Shown here piece after piece: positions 24,995-35,675 of a stretch of DNA of 55,006 nt (positions are counted from its first letter, which is position 1; every line of letters starts with the position of its first letter). Position numbers and translations under genes: made by a program. Source of the stretch: Candidatus Gottesmanbacteria bacterium (GTDB taxonomy: Bacteria; Patescibacteriota; Microgenomatia; UBA10105; UBA927); NCBI GenBank assembly GCA_023245355.1, contig JAHFKN010000003.1, forward strand, positions 1 through 55,006, in the 5' to 3' direction. The notes under the pieces are model-generated. The model was not told where the DNA came from, made no database searches, and was given only the letters and a program-made list of their open reading frames with translations.

Positions 24995-27900
24995 TGACGC
25001 CAACACAAAAACAAAAACTGATTCGGCTGAAATCCGCGCACGGCGGATTTCTGGCTGAAATGGGTTTTCCCCGACCTGGCGGGCCGGTTTCGTTTTGGGG
25101 GACACAGTTGATCCTGCCGGTGTTATTTTTTATCGTTTTTGGAGGAACCGCATGGGGGATAGTAACCGTCATACAGCAGAAGAATCTTCCGCAACCACAA
25201 GTCCGTGTAGCAGAGTCGGGCGCCGGTCCTACAATTCATGCGTTGACTCCGGCTGTCGTACGGGAAAGTAAATGGGCACGGCCGTTTGTGGTATTGGTTC
25301 AGCGGGCGGACGGATCGTTTGCCTACGCGTATGTAGAAAATGCGCTGGTCGCAAATGGTGCCTATGTGGGAGACATCACTGTACGGTATACCAACGGAGA
25401 GCACGGAATAGTCCGCTCCGAAAACGGCATATTCAGATTTTTTCTTACCAAACGGGGGCTTTCCGAGTCTGTCCGGATCATAGAGCCTGTTATCAGCGGG
25501 ATAACATTGCCTGATCATAGTATATTGTTGGCTAAATTTACCGACGGACGGATCATCGGTGAACAATTGACCGGACAGTTTACCGCGGTGACGGTATCTG
25601 AAAATCTGCAGATATCCGGCAACCTTTCGGCTGACGGTGAATTTATTTCGCTTACGCTGGAGCCGACGCTAAAATCTCTGGATACCGGAATGGCCATGAT
25701 TCAGCGGGAGGTACTGAAAATGGCGTTAGCAGGGACTGGTGATTCCAGCAGTGTCCTCGGTATTACGACAGATACGGCTGAAAATGTGAATATACCGATT
25801 TTGTCTTCAAATATAAGCTCAAACATGATAATCCAGCGGTTTGATGGAGAGGGAGTGATACGTATTGTTACAAGAAGTAACAATATAGATCAATCTATTA
25901 CAAACACGCAAAATCTGAATCTATCATCTGATTCAAATACGAATAATCAGTCTTCTCAGCTTGCGCTTAATCAGGGATTTTATCCCTCATCGGGCGGATC
26001 TGCAGGTGTTGCGGGGGCAACAGGCGCGACGGGAGCGCAAGGTATAAAAGGTGATTCCGGTGCAAACGGTTCTCAGGGTTCCAACGGAACAAATGGTCCG
26101 ACGGGGGCGAGCGGTGTAGGAGAATTAGGGCCGATCGGTCCGACAGGGGCTACCGGTACAGGGGGAAGCGGAAGCGGCGATCCCGGCGCAGATGGACCTA
26201 CCGGTTCAACAGGGGCTACCGGAATCACTGGTGTTACCGGAGTGTCAGGTCCGACAGGTGCTACAGGATCTACCGGCAACGCGGGTGCAGCCGGTCCGAC
26301 TGGAAATACAGGATCTACCGGAGGTGCAGGACCAACAGGATCGACAGGAGCAACGGGAACGGCGGGAGTCACCGGTCCGACGGGTTCTACCGGATCAACC
26401 GGTGTAGGAGGTGCAGCAGGACCTACAGGAGCAAGCGGAGCGACAGGTGTTGCAGGGGCCACCGGTCCGACGGGTTCTACCGGGGCAACTGGTATAGCAG
26501 GAGTCTCCGGTCCGACCGGTTCTACAGGGTCAACCGGTGCAATAGGCCCGACAGGCTCCACGGGATTAACAGGAATCAGCGGAGAAACCGGTCCGACGGG
26601 AGCAAGCGGTTCCACCGGTACACAGGGCGCAGTCGGTTTTTCAGGACCTACCGGTTCGACAGGTGCGACTGGTTCTGCGGGTGCCAATGGTCCGACGGGA
26701 GCGAGCGGTTCCACCGGTTCTCAAGGTGCTGCCGGACCGACAGGCTCTACAGGATCAACCGGAACTGCGGGTGCCAATGGTCCGACGGGAGCGAGCGGTT
26801 CCACCGGTTCTCAAGGTGTTGCCGGTCCTACCGGGAGTACGGGAGCAACAGGATCTGCAGGAGTAAGCGGACCTACAGGAAGTACAGGTTCTACAGGAGT
26901 CGCGGGAACAGCCGGTCCGACAGGATCGACAGGAACAACGGGTACGCAAGGTGCATCCGGTCCCACGGGAAGCACCGGATCGACCGGTAATCAAGGCAGT
27001 GTTGGTGTAAGTGGTCCCACGGGAAGCACCGGAGCTACTGGTGGTGTTGGCGTATCCGGGCCAACTGGTTCTACGGGGTCGACAGGAACAGTTGGTTCAA
27101 GCGGTCCGACCGGTTCTACAGGAACTACCGGACAAGGAGGGCCGACCGGAGCTACAGGCCCGACCGGTTCACAAGGCGGAGCAGCCGGAGCTTCAGGTCC
27201 CACAGGAACTACAGGCGCAACCGGTTTACAAGGCGCAAGCGGTCCGACCGGAGCTACAGGCCCGACGGGTGAAATCGGTGTGAGTGGTCCGACAGGATCC
27301 ACCGGTGCAACGGGGAGCGCCGGCTCTTCAGGCCCGACCGGTTCTACCGGATCCACAGGATCTATCGGAGTATCAGGCCCGACTGGTGCAAGTGGCGCAA
27401 CAGGAGCTGCCGGTGCTTCTGGTCCGACGGGAGCAAGCGGTGCAACCGGAACTGCCGGAAGTGCAGGCCCGACTGGTAGCACAGGCGCCACTGGTAATAT
27501 AGGTAGCTCAGGTCCTACCGGCAGCACTGGCGCTACCGGATCTGCCGGTACATCCGGCCCAACAGGTTCGACAGGATCTACAGGTTCTGCAGGTTCATCC
27601 GGTCCGACGGGATCTACCGGGGCAACGGGAAGTGTCGGAAGTTCCGGTCCGACAGGTTCTACCGGCTCCACCGGAAATCAAGGAAGTGTCGGAAGTTCCG
27701 GTCCGACGGGATCGACAGGTGCAACAGGAACTGTTGGTGAAAGCGGGCCAACAGGAAGCACCGGATCAGCCGGCACTGTCGGGAGTTCCGGACCCACTGG
27801 TTCAACAGGTGCTACCGGAGGGATTGGTGCTTCAGGTCCTACGGGAGCAACCGGATCAACAGGAACACAGGGTTCGGCAGGAATTGACGGCGCAGATGGC

Positions 27901-30900
27901 CCAACAGGTTCTACGGGAGCAACCGGAGGTATTGGCGCGAGTGGTCCCACAGGTTCAACAGGATCTACTGGCGCACAAGGATCTTTGGGTCCAACAGGTG
28001 CTACTGGTACAACGGGATCTCAAGGTTTACAAGGTTCTTCAGGCCCGACCGGATCTACGGGAGCAACCGGTGTTGCGGGAGTAACCGGGCCTACCGGGAG
28101 TACGGGTGCAACAGGAACACAAGGCTCTTCAGGCCCGACCGGTTCTACTGGTTCAACGGGAAGCATTGGTTTATCCGGTCCGACGGGAGCGAGCGGCTCC
28201 ACCGGTTCCGCAGGTCAGGCGGGAAGTTCCGGTCCTACCGGAAGTACGGGTCCGACCGGGGCTAGCGGAGTAAGCGGGCCAACCGGAAGTACAGGTGTCA
28301 CTGGTTCCGCCGGTGCTGCTGGTCCGACAGGTGCAAGTGGCGCCACGGGGACTGCCGGAGGTGCAGGCGTATCTGGTCCTACAGGTTCAACAGGTGCCAC
28401 AGGAAATGCCGGTGCAGCTGGTCCAACCGGAGCAAGCGGAGCCACAGGATCTGTTGGAGTATCAGGTCCCACGGGTTCAACAGGTGCCACTGGTTCTGCA
28501 GGTGCGAACGGTCCGACAGGTGCAAGCGGATCAACAGGAGCTCAGGGAAGTGCAGGCCCTACCGGTTCAACAGGAGCTACAGGAACTGCGGGAGCCGCCG
28601 GCCCGACAGGGTCTACCGGATCCACAGGAAATGCAGGAACAGCAGGCGTCAGTGGCCCAACGGGATCGACAGGTGCAACAGGAACTGTTGGTGAAAGCGG
28701 GCCAACAGGAAGCACCGGATCAGCCGGCACTGTCGGGAGTTCCGGACCTACGGGTTCAACCGGGTCCACCGGTACACAAGGTGTAAGTGGTCCGACCGGT
28801 TCAACAGGATCTACCGGAGGCATTGGTGTATCAGGTCCAACAGGTGCTACTGGTACAACGGGATCTCAGGGTTCACAAGGTTCTTCAGGCCCGACCGGAT
28901 CTACGGGATCTACAGGAAGCGCAGGAGCTGCCGGTGCTTCTGGTCCGACGGGAGCAAGCGGAGCGACGGGAACTGCCGGAAGTGCAGGTCCGACTGGTAG
29001 CACAGGTGCCACTGGTTCTGCAGGTGTTGCTGGCCCAACTGGCCCAACTGGTTCAACCGGTTCTACTGGTTCTGCTGGTCCGACGGGAGCAAGCGGAGCG
29101 ACGGGAACTGCCGGAAGCGCAGGTGTATCTGGTCCTACAGGCTCAACCGGCGCCACCGGTTTACAAGGTACAAGTGGTCCGACCGGTTCTACCGGATCCA
29201 CAGGATCTATCGGAGTATCAGGTCCGACAGGTGCAAGCGGTGCAACAGGAGCTGCCGGTGCTTCTGGTCCGACGGGAGCAAGCGGAGCCACAGGAACTGC
29301 CGGAAGTGCAGGTGTATCTGGTCCTACAGGCTCAACCGGTGCTACAGGAACTGCAGGAGCCGCCGGTCCAACGGGAGCAAGCGGAGCGACGGGAACTGCC
29401 GGAACCGCAGGTGTATCTGGTCCTACCGGTTCAACAGGAGCCACAGGAACTGCGGGAGCCGCCGGCCCGACAGGGTCTACCGGATCCACAGGAACTGCCG
29501 GAACCGCAGGTGTCAGTGGCCCAACGGGATCGACAGGTTCTACGGGATCCGCAGGTGCTGCAGGTCCGACAGGATCGACAGGAACAACAGGATCAAATGG
29601 TCCGACAGGGGCTACCGGAAGTACGGGATCCGTCGGAGCGATACCGGATAATTCTCTTGATGTGAGTAAATGGTCAGCAACCAGCGCGCTCAACATCAGT
29701 AAAGCAATTACATTCGGCGGGGCCGCATTAGGATTGACGTTCACCAATGACGGTTCAGGCAATTTTCTTGTCAATACATCGAGTACCGGAGATTTCCTTG
29801 TTCAGGACAATGGCGTCAATGCAATACAGGTTGACGGGAACGGCGGTGCGATCAATATCGGAGCAGCCGGTTTGGTAACGATAGATGCGGGTAGTGCCGG
29901 AGTGAACGTCGGCACGAGCGCCAATGCACAGACAGTTACTGTCGGTAACGTGACCGGAGCAACTGCCGTAAATATCAATACCGGTACGGGTGGCATAAAC
30001 TTCGGTGATAACGCAAACACGAAAACGATCGATATCGGAGGCGTAACCAACTCCGGAACGGATACGATAAATATCGCGACCCAGGGAACTGCCGCAGATG
30101 TTGTTACCATCGGAAACTCCAATGCATCAACGACCGTTGCCATCACCGGAGGAAGTGCGTGGTCCATAACAGCTGCAGGCGTACTGACGGTTGCATCCTG
30201 TACGGGCTGCGGCGGAGGGGGAGCGCCGGATACTGCAAGTTTTGTCGATACGTCACCCGCCGCAATGGCAGATAACGACACGACAGAACTGTTTAATGAT
30301 GCGACGAAACCAAACATTACGACGGATTCTACGTCAGCCACGGTATTGGTTTCCGTTGTCGTGACTGACGCATCAGCCACGAGTACCGACGATGAATTCG
30401 ATGCAATACGGATCGTGCGGGAAGTAAACGGTACTGACCCGTCGTGTTCCGCAGATCCCCAGGTGGGCTCTATCATGCAAGGAGGATTTGTCACCGCTGC
30501 GACTCACCCATGGAGCGCATCAGGAACATTTCTTGACAGTCCTGCTACCGCGGGTGTCATAAAATATACGGTCTGTACCAGTGCGCAGTCCGTAGGCACC
30601 GTTGATAATACTCCCACCAGTGTTGAGGTAACGTTGGTTGAACTGGGAGCCGACTTGGCAGAAAATTATTACACATCTGACGATTCAATCGGCCCGGGAG
30701 ATGTTGTCGTTATAGATCCGTCATTGCCTGCCGGAGTGAAGAAAGCCAGTACCCCGTATGATGCAAAAGCATTAGGCGTCGTTTCGACCGTTCCGGGAAT
30801 TACCTTAGATGATGCAATCGGCTTAGGATACGGTAGACCTGTTCCTGTGGCTCTGGCAGGAAGAATTCCGGTGAAAGTTTCAACAGAAAACGGCAGAGTC

Positions 30901-32226
30901 AAAGCAGGGGATTTGCTCAGCCCGTCGGCCATACCGGGAGTGGCAATGAAAGCGACTAAAGCAGGGCAGGTTATCGGTCAGGCGCTGCAGGATTTCAGCT
31001 ATCCGGACGGTGAAGTAGGCTTGGTCGTCGCGTTTGTGAAAACGGATTATTCCTTAGGTAGCAACCTCACCGACTTATTACCGGGACTTACTGCATCGCA
31101 GGAAGTGCCGCTTGGGAAACTCGCGCTGGCATACTTTATGTCCCAAAAGGAACAACTCCAAACCTCGGTTACTCTGTCGGAAATTGTGACTGACAGGGTT
31201 TCAGCAGGACTGGAAGTCATCTCTCCGAAAATCGTCGTTGACGAACTGATTGCGCGTTCCATCCAGCCGGTTGAAAAAGACCTGACAGTGACACTCGGTG
31301 CCGATGGCACGTTTATTCTGACCGGTGGTCGGACCGATGCGACGTCTTCGGCACAGCCGGTTATTACGTTTGACAGCTTCGGTAATGCGTTTTTTGCCGG
31401 AACCGTCACTGCGGATACACTATCCGCCAGACAGATTGTCGGATTAGACTTTGCCACACAGGCAAGTGTATCTGCGGAAGCATCCTCATCTGCAAATATA
31501 TTGTCTTTCATGTCTTTTATACAGGATTCGATCACATTTATTACCCGCGTCGTATTCCGGTCTCCGGCAGAGTTTTTGGCAGATGTCGTGTTCCGCGGAC
31601 GTGTGGTGTTTGATAGAGATACGGCCGGCCGGGCGGTAATTCCGGCCAGCACGTCTTCGGTGACCGTCGTGTTCGATCGTCCGTTTGCCGAGCCGCCGGT
31701 CGTCACGATTTCATTAACGCTTAAGGAAGCAACTGACAGCGCATTCTTAGCCGATGCAGTCAGGGCTGCCGTTGCAAGCGTTACCCGGGAGCAGTTTACT
31801 ATTATATTGGATACATCCGTACCCCGGGATCTTACATACAGCTGGGTAGCACTTGCCGTCACCAACGCCAGGAGTGTTGTCGGAAAAAGGCTGGGAGAAG
31901 GAGGAACTGTAGCAGGGAGTAATATAGAGAATATACCGTTGACCCCCACGGGTATGCCTGCAACTCCGGCACCGACATTTATCCCGACGATGACGCCGAC
32001 GCCTACCGTGATAGCAAGCAGTTCAGGTCAGACGGTTACGGTGCGCGCAAATGAGCCGGGATATGCGCGCATGTTTGAGAATCCTTCGGAAGGTGCATCA
32101 GAATCCGGCCGCATTCCGTCCGGTATGGTTGTATCGTATACAGAAATGCAGGACGGGTGGTATCATGTCATATACGAAGCACTTACAGGATGGTTGAGCG
32201 GAGCATCTGTTTCTGTGAATCCATAA
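24994..32226 (+). CDS. Giant collagen-like surface fibre protein with C-terminal SH3-like domain
   Basis: A 2,410-residue protein. A basic cytoplasmic start is followed by one TM helix (residues about 37-60). A beta-rich module runs to about 320. Residues about 337-1548 are Gly-Xaa-Yaa triplets, mostly GPT, GST, GAT and GSA, in units of 15 residues. Then comes a beta-helix-like stretch with repeats such as [16 protein letters not shown], a TNF/tail-fibre-like domain, a stalk, a Pro/Thr linker and a terminal SH3-like domain ([20 protein letters not shown]...GWLSGASV). No sortase motif is seen, so anchoring is by the N-terminal helix. ATG 24994 overlaps the upstream stop by one base. Confidence 0.9.
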   Translation: MTPTQKQKLIRLKSAHGGFLAEMGFPRPGGPVSFWGTQLILPVLFFIVFGGTAWGIVTVIQQKNLPQPQVRVAESGAGPTIHALTPAVVRESKWARPFVVLVQRADGSFAYAYVENALVANGAYVGDITVRYTNGEHGIVRSENGIFRFFLTKRGLSESVRIIEPVISGITLPDHSILLAKFTDGRIIGEQLTGQFTAVTVSENLQISGNLSADGEFISLTLEPTLKSLDTGMAMIQREVLKMALAGTGDSSSVLGITTDTAENVNIPILSSNISSNMIIQRFDGEGVIRIVTRSNNIDQSITNTQNLNLSSDSNTNNQSSQLALNQGFYPSSGGSAGVAGATGATGAQGIKGDSGANGSQGSNGTNGPTGASGVGELGPIGPTGATGTGGSGSGDPGADGPTGSTGATGITGVTGVSGPTGATGSTGNAGAAGPTGNTGSTGGAGPTGSTGATGTAGVTGPTGSTGSTGVGGAAGPTGASGATGVAGATGPTGSTGATGIAGVSGPTGSTGSTGAIGPTGSTGLTGISGETGPTGASGSTGTQGAVGFSGPTGSTGATGSAGANGPTGASGSTGSQGAAGPTGSTGSTGTAGANGPTGASGSTGSQGVAGPTGSTGATGSAGVSGPTGSTGSTGVAGTAGPTGSTGTTGTQGASGPTGSTGSTGNQGSVGVSGPTGSTGATGGVGVSGPTGSTGSTGTVGSSGPTGSTGTTGQGGPTGATGPTGSQGGAAGASGPTGTTGATGLQGASGPTGATGPTGEIGVSGPTGSTGATGSAGSSGPTGSTGSTGSIGVSGPTGASGATGAAGASGPTGASGATGTAGSAGPTGSTGATGNIGSSGPTGSTGATGSAGTSGPTGSTGSTGSAGSSGPTGSTGATGSVGSSGPTGSTGSTGNQGSVGSSGPTGSTGATGTVGESGPTGSTGSAGTVGSSGPTGSTGATGGIGASGPTGATGSTGTQGSAGIDGADGPTGSTGATGGIGASGPTGSTGSTGAQGSLGPTGATGTTGSQGLQGSSGPTGSTGATGVAGVTGPTGSTGATGTQGSSGPTGSTGSTGSIGLSGPTGASGSTGSAGQAGSSGPTGSTGPTGASGVSGPTGSTGVTGSAGAAGPTGASGATGTAGGAGVSGPTGSTGATGNAGAAGPTGASGATGSVGVSGPTGSTGATGSAGANGPTGASGSTGAQGSAGPTGSTGATGTAGAAGPTGSTGSTGNAGTAGVSGPTGSTGATGTVGESGPTGSTGSAGTVGSSGPTGSTGSTGTQGVSGPTGSTGSTGGIGVSGPTGATGTTGSQGSQGSSGPTGSTGSTGSAGAAGASGPTGASGATGTAGSAGPTGSTGATGSAGVAGPTGPTGSTGSTGSAGPTGASGATGTAGSAGVSGPTGSTGATGLQGTSGPTGSTGSTGSIGVSGPTGASGATGAAGASGPTGASGATGTAGSAGVSGPTGSTGATGTAGAAGPTGASGATGTAGTAGVSGPTGSTGATGTAGAAGPTGSTGSTGTAGTAGVSGPTGSTGSTGSAGAAGPTGSTGTTGSNGPTGATGSTGSVGAIPDNSLDVSKWSATSALNISKAITFGGAALGLTFTNDGSGNFLVNTSSTGDFLVQDNGVNAIQVDGNGGAINIGAAGLVTIDAGSAGVNVGTSANAQTVTVGNVTGATAVNINTGTGGINFGDNANTKTIDIGGVTNSGTDTINIATQGTAADVVTIGNSNASTTVAITGGSAWSITAAGVLTVASCTGCGGGGAPDTASFVDTSPAAMADNDTTELFNDATKPNITTDSTSATVLVSVVVTDASATSTDDEFDAIRIVREVNGTDPSCSADPQVGSIMQGGFVTAATHPWSASGTFLDSPATAGVIKYTVCTSAQSVGTVDNTPTSVEVTLVELGADLAENYYTSDDSIGPGDVVVIDPSLPAGVKKASTPYDAKALGVVSTVPGITLDDAIGLGYGRPVPVALAGRIPVKVSTENGRVKAGDLLSPSAIPGVAMKATKAGQVIGQALQDFSYPDGEVGLVVAFVKTDYSLGSNLTDLLPGLTASQEVPLGKLALAYFMSQKEQLQTSVTLSEIVTDRVSAGLEVISPKIVVDELIARSIQPVEKDLTVTLGADGTFILTGGRTDATSSAQPVITFDSFGNAFFAGTVTADTLSARQIVGLDFATQASVSAEASSSANILSFMSFIQDSITFITRVVFRSPAEFLADVVFRGRVVFDRDTAGRAVIPASTSSVTVVFDRPFAEPPVVTISLTLKEATDSAFLADAVRAAVASVTREQFTIILDTSVPRDLTYSWVALAVTNARSVVGKRLGEGGTVAGSNIENIPLTPTGMPATPAPTFIPTMTPTPTVIASSSGQTVTVRANEPGYARMFENPSEGASESGRIPSGMVVSYTEMQDGWYHVIYEALTGWLSGASVSVNP
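26004..29637 (+). repeat. Collagen-like triplet repeat tract
   Basis: About 3.6 kb coding for about 400 Gly-Xaa-Yaa triplets. The common 45-bp unit codes for five triplets; 54-bp units with an added GNQ or GTQ triplet and some 27-bp units also occur. Blocks recur almost identically, for example near 27710 and 28680, which suggests copying within the tract. Synonymous codons differ from unit to unit elsewhere. Confidence 0.9.
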
Positions 32227-32234
32227 TCATTTTG

Positions 32235-32265
32235 TTGAAAATACCCGGGGAACGTGATTTATAAT
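32235..32265 (+). promoter_or_regulatory. Promoter of the LytR_C protein gene
   Basis: TTGAAA (32235-32240), a 19-bp spacer and TATAAT (32260-32265). ATG 32273 starts eight bases past the box. The earlier in-frame ATG at 32264 lies inside the -10 box and is not used. Confidence 0.55.
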
Positions 32266-32272
32266 GAAAAGT

Positions 32273-32950
32273 ATGTTTAAAATCCCGAACCGCATTATTG
32301 TAATTTTTTGCTTTGTCATTGCACTTCTTGCCGTCGGGTCCTCAGTGTTTTTTTATACCAAATATCAGTCTTTGGCGAAAAAATCCGCGTCGAACAGTAA
32401 AGATGATGTCGCGATCACGGTTGCGGCTGTCGGTAAACTTATGTTGCTTCCGTCTGATGAAATACCGACGGTCGCGACGGTGTCAGATGCAGAAAAGCTC
32501 AAAGGTCAGTCTTTTTTTGCTGCGTCCCAAAATGGTGACAAAGTCCTTATTTTTACGCAGGCAAAGAAAGCAGTACTATACCGGCCGTCTTCCAATATGA
32601 TTATCGATGTGGCTCCCGTGAATCTTGGTACGGATGCCAGTGCGTCCGCAACACAGAAAGAATCAGCTCCGACGTTTGTCTTATATAACGGTACCAATGT
32701 GACGGGACGCACCAAAGCATACGAAGTAACACTCAAGGGGTTGATAGCAAACGCGGTTGTCGTAAACCGCGATAATGCCGGCAAAAGGGATTATGCCAAA
32801 AGCGTCATTATTGACCTGACGGGGACTAAATCCGCACAGGTGTCTGTATTTGCCAAAACGCTGGGACTGGACGTGAGTACGTTGCCCGAAGGGGAAACCA
32901 AACCTGACGGCGCTGACTTTCTTATTATTTTAGGTGCTGACAAGAAGTAG
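32273..32950 (+). CDS. Single-pass membrane protein with LytR_C domain
   Basis: 225 residues. TM helix at about 8-27, a conserved module (AVGKLMLLPSDEIPTVATVSDAEKLKGQSFF...NGDKVLIF), then a LytR_C domain (FVLYNGTNVTGRTKAYEVTLKG...DYAKSVIIDLTG...DFLIILG). LytR_C normally ends LytR-CpsA-Psr wall-polymer ligases, but no LCP catalytic domain is present. It is probably surface-exposed and cell-wall-associated. It directly follows the fibre gene with its own promoter. The following gene is a paralogue of its N-terminal half. Confidence 0.85.
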   Translation: MFKIPNRIIVIFCFVIALLAVGSSVFFYTKYQSLAKKSASNSKDDVAITVAAVGKLMLLPSDEIPTVATVSDAEKLKGQSFFAASQNGDKVLIFTQAKKAVLYRPSSNMIIDVAPVNLGTDASASATQKESAPTFVLYNGTNVTGRTKAYEVTLKGLIANAVVVNRDNAGKRDYAKSVIIDLTGTKSAQVSVFAKTLGLDVSTLPEGETKPDGADFLIILGADKK

Positions 32951-32962
32951 TATACTGTCGGT

Positions 32963-33358
32963 ATGGAAAAAAAATCTGTTATCGTGGCGTTTCTTGTTCT
33001 TTCCCTGCTTGCCGTGGGCGGATCGAGCGCAGGGATATACTATTATTTCCAGTATCAGGCGCTTTCACAGCGTGTAAAAGATCCGCAGGGAGAAGTAAAA
33101 GACATACTGAGTAAAGTGGGAAAGCTTATTGAATTGCCGACCGGGGAAGAGCCGACCATCGCCACGGTCCAGGATGCCGAGCGGATTAAATCCCAGCCGT
33201 TTTTTTCCAAAGCACAGAACGGGTACCGGGTCATTCTGTATTCCAACGCAAAATTGGCGATTCTTTTCGATGAGAAGGGCAATAAGATTATTAATGTCGG
33301 AGCTATTAACCTGAGTACGCCGTCAGCGGCACAGCCGGAGCTTTCACCCACTCCGTAA
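32963..33358 (+). CDS. Single-pass membrane protein, paralogue of the preceding one without LytR_C
   Basis: 131 residues. TM helix at about 7-28, then KVGKLIELPTGEEPTIATVQDAERIKSQPFF and QNGYRVILYSNAKLAILFD, matching the module in the protein at 32273. It ends after a short Pro/Ser linker where the paralogue continues into LytR_C. TATACT (32951-32956) ends six bases before ATG 32963. The module's function is unknown; its retention in both suggests a role of its own. Confidence 0.8.
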   Translation: MEKKSVIVAFLVLSLLAVGGSSAGIYYYFQYQALSQRVKDPQGEVKDILSKVGKLIELPTGEEPTIATVQDAERIKSQPFFSKAQNGYRVILYSNAKLAILFDEKGNKIINVGAINLSTPSAAQPELSPTP

Positions 33359-33370
33359 CCCGCTGCCCGC

Positions 33371-33399
33371 TTGGTTTTTGTGCTCAAGTAGGCTACAAT
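33371..33399 (+). promoter_or_regulatory. Promoter of the four-helix-bundle gene
   Basis: TTGGTT (33371-33376), a 17-bp spacer and TACAAT (33394-33399). ATG 33407 starts eight bases past the box. Confidence 0.65.
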
Positions 33400-33406
33400 C
33401 TCTAGT

Positions 33407-33745
33407 ATGCAAAATTTCCATGATCAAAAGCTCTGGCAGGATGCGTTCGTCGTATTAATGGAGGTCCATGACACGTTCGACGACATGCGCGATGGTGCAA
33501 ACGAAGAAATTGTCGAAGATGTCATTGAAAGTTCAACAGATGTCGCGGCAAAAATCGCAGACGGATTATCCCGCGCCGACAGGAGATTCGGTCGTCAGGT
33601 ATTGCTCGACGCGATCGGTATGGTGGCAATGGTGCGCACGCATTTGGCAGTGGCATGGGGCCGGGGACTGGTGTCCGACGATATGTTTAAATCCATGGAC
33701 GATAAATACGCGGCACTGACTGAGAATCTTCAGCGCGCCAGATAA
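33407..33745 (+). CDS. Four-helix-bundle protein (23S rRNA intervening-sequence family)
   Basis: 112 residues with the family pattern: FHDQKLWQDAFVVLMEVHDTF at the start, a second helix with ESSTDVAAKIADGLSR, and further helices ending DDKYAALTENLQRAR. These proteins were first seen encoded inside 23S rRNA but are common elsewhere in CPR genomes, where their role is unknown. No rRNA is near. The start is supported by the promoter immediately upstream. Confidence 0.75.
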   Translation: MQNFHDQKLWQDAFVVLMEVHDTFDDMRDGANEEIVEDVIESSTDVAAKIADGLSRADRRFGRQVLLDAIGMVAMVRTHLAVAWGRGLVSDDMFKSMDDKYAALTENLQRAR

Positions 33746-33821
33746 TCCGGTGACGGGATTTTTGTCCGGAGTTTTAATTTCCCCCTTTACAATGATTTCT
33801 TCCGTGCGGTAGCCTGATGCT

Positions 33822-34466
33822 ATGTCTGAAATTGATGTGATCCCGGAGATGGCGGAAACAGCGTGGGATGCCTTTGAAAAAAAGGTTGCGATGGTATCGC
33901 ATGCCGCTTCCTGGATTCATGTGAGTGTTTCCGACGGGACGATGGGAGCCCCGGCGACACTTGTTGATTTTTCCCGTCTTCCGGCACTCCGCGAGCTGTA
34001 TCCGAAACTTTCGTTTGAAGCCAGGATACTCTCGGCCACCCCGGAAAAGTACATCCGTCCGCTTGCAGATGCCGGATTTACCAGGCTTTTTGCACATGTT
34101 GAGAGCAATGATCCGCGGATGTTTCTGGAGTCAGCAAAGTTTGACGATATAGAAGTAGGTATTGCGGTTGATGGGGCTACGGAAATCGACCAGGTTGAGC
34201 CTTTTTTGGAGGAGATTGATTGTGTCGCCGTGATGACTGCAGAGGCAGGAACGACGGGAGGGGCATTTCTTCCGGAAGCGGTAGAAAAAATCAAGCTTAT
34301 CCGTCAGAATTTTCCGGATTTACCCATAGAAGCCGTGGGCGGAATTACGGACGTAACGGTAAAAACCGTAAAAGATGCAGGCGCAACACGGCTGGTATCC
34401 AATAATTTTATATTCGGCAGCGGGGAAGACGTATCTAGCCGTATTGAAGCGCTGCAATCTGCTTAA
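33822..34466 (+). CDS. Ribulose-phosphate 3-epimerase-like TIM barrel lacking catalytic residues
   Basis: 214 residues with the RPE barrel: WIHVSVSDGTMGAP at the place of the family's HxDxMDGxFVP, and LPIEAVGGITDVTVKTVKDAGATRLVSNNFIFGS at the phosphate-binding end (family: VDGGI...AGA...GS..F). RPE uses two Asp and two metal-binding His. Here the first Asp is Ser, the His of the DxHLM motif is replaced in SFEARILS, and the second Asp is Ala in EAVGG. The phosphate site looks kept. It is probably a sugar-phosphate-binding relative, not a working epimerase. Confidence 0.65.
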   Translation: MSEIDVIPEMAETAWDAFEKKVAMVSHAASWIHVSVSDGTMGAPATLVDFSRLPALRELYPKLSFEARILSATPEKYIRPLADAGFTRLFAHVESNDPRMFLESAKFDDIEVGIAVDGATEIDQVEPFLEEIDCVAVMTAEAGTTGGAFLPEAVEKIKLIRQNFPDLPIEAVGGITDVTVKTVKDAGATRLVSNNFIFGSGEDVSSRIEALQSA

Positions 34467-34487
34467 GATGTACCGGGGTGCGGAATA

Positions 34488-35201
34488 TTATTCCGTACTG
34501 CGGACGGCACGCGGGTGTTCCGCTTCACTTTGTTTTTTTCCCAGGACGATATCGATGGCGTGCGATGTGCCGATACGGGACACGCCCGCATTCAGGAACT
34601 GTTCCGCTTCTTCCCTGGTGTCTATGCCTCCCGCGACTTTTATATTCATGCCGGGTACTGCCTCTTTTACGATGGCGACGTCTTCAAGTGACGGACTGCG
34701 CGGACCCATACCGGAGCCGATTTTTACGAAATCAGCGCCTGATTGTTGGATACATTGGGCGACATCCTGCATCGCTTCTTTTTTGTTGGGGAGTGAATCA
34801 AAATATCCGGGATCGAGGATAAATTTTACGACGACCGGCTTGCCGTAGATACGGGCCGATTCGACAATGTCCGTCATTTCCTTTATAAACCCGGCTTTAT
34901 CACCGCTTATGTAGACCCCCAGATTCGGTACAACATCGAGTTCATCTGCTCCGTCGCTGACGGCGCGGTTGGCGGCGGCCATTTTGACTGTTGATTCGTC
35001 TTGTCCCAGCGGGAAAGAGATGACACATCCGATTTTTGCGTGGCTCCCGAGCAGTGATTTGGCAAGCGCCACATAGGAAGGATTTACAAACGCCGTATGA
35101 AATCCGTATTTGACGACACTTTCACACAGTGCACGGATATCATCGGGAGTAGCATTGGCATGGTGGTTGGCAAAATCGAGGTTCTGAGCTATGGCAGGCA
35201 T
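34488..35201 (-). CDS. deoC: Deoxyribose-phosphate aldolase
   Basis: It cleaves 2-deoxyribose-5-phosphate to glyceraldehyde-3-phosphate and acetaldehyde via a Schiff base. 237 residues. Family motifs: CVISFPLGQDEST, DELDVVPNLG (catalytic Asp), ADFVKIGSGMGPRSPSLEDV (Schiff-base Lys) and IKVAGGIDTREEAEQFLNAGVSRIGTS (second Lys). TATACT (35209-35214, minus strand) ends seven bases before ATG 35201. It is convergent with the RPE-like gene. In reduced CPR metabolism it salvages nucleoside sugars. Confidence 0.95.
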   Translation of the reverse strand: MPAIAQNLDFANHHANATPDDIRALCESVVKYGFHTAFVNPSYVALAKSLLGSHAKIGCVISFPLGQDESTVKMAAANRAVSDGADELDVVPNLGVYISGDKAGFIKEMTDIVESARIYGKPVVVKFILDPGYFDSLPNKKEAMQDVAQCIQQSGADFVKIGSGMGPRSPSLEDVAIVKEAVPGMNIKVAGGIDTREEAEQFLNAGVSRIGTSHAIDIVLGKKQSEAEHPRAVRSTE

Positions 35202-35273
35202 AGTACTCAGTATAGCGGATCGGAACCCAAACAGATACTCCCCTGTACTGTGTAAGAAGTATGCGCGCCGTTA

Positions 35274-35615
35274 TTATGCGCCGATACCGCGTCTTGTTCT
35301 TACCCGCGGCTGTCTTCTGAGCATCAGAAGATAATCTTCTCTGGTGATTTGCCGGGGGAGGAGTTGCTGCGGGTGGCCGTCGTGGTCCATATTTTCATAA
35401 TAAATCGTGACGTTTGCACCTTCATCGACGACGCTCATAATCTCGGCTCCCGTCTCGAGGTCAAATATCGGCATCTGTCCGCTGATCGGGCCGGAAGATG
35501 ATAAATCCCGTCTGAATCTGGGGGTACGCGTGCGGGCAGGACGGGGATCATTATCAATAAGGCCTGGGAGGACCGCCTGTATGAATCCTTTTAACCGTTC
35601 TGTCGTCCGTTTCAT
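35274..35615 (-). CDS. Hypothetical protein, 113 residues
   Basis: It starts MKRTTERLKGFIQAVLPG. A basic middle (RTRTPRFRRD) is followed by a beta-like MPIFDLETGAEIMSVVDEGANVTIYYE segment and a basic tail. A longer frame to 36065 is a shadow of the gene on the other strand. TATAAT (35625-35630, minus strand) ends nine bases before ATG 35615. No family recognised. Confidence 0.55.
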   Translation of the reverse strand: MKRTTERLKGFIQAVLPGLIDNDPRPARTRTPRFRRDLSSSGPISGQMPIFDLETGAEIMSVVDEGANVTIYYENMDHDGHPQQLLPRQITREDYLLMLRRQPRVRTRRGIGA

Positions 35616-35640
35616 TGCGCGCGTATTATACCACGGGGTT

Positions 35641-35669
35641 TTGTACACACGGATAAAATACAGTAGGAT
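35641..35669 (+). promoter_or_regulatory. Promoter of the PPAT-DUF359 fusion gene
   Basis: TTGTAC (35641-35646), a 17-bp spacer and TAGGAT (35664-35669). ATG 35676 starts seven bases past the box. The divergent gene's TATAAT (35625-35630) lies just beside it. Confidence 0.6.
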
Positions 35670-35675
35670 AAGATC

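Noticed and set aside
26004-29637. Repeat array that might be a CRISPR
   Set aside because: Units are in-frame 45-bp coding repeats without unique spacers, inside a continuous protein; no cas genes are seen.
26073-29774. Long minus-strand open frames rich in Pro, Val and Ala across the fibre gene
   Set aside because: They are the antisense of the collagen triplets: a Gly-Xaa-Thr repeat read backwards stays open and gives a PV-rich pattern. There is no start signal, and the plus-strand protein has flanking domains.
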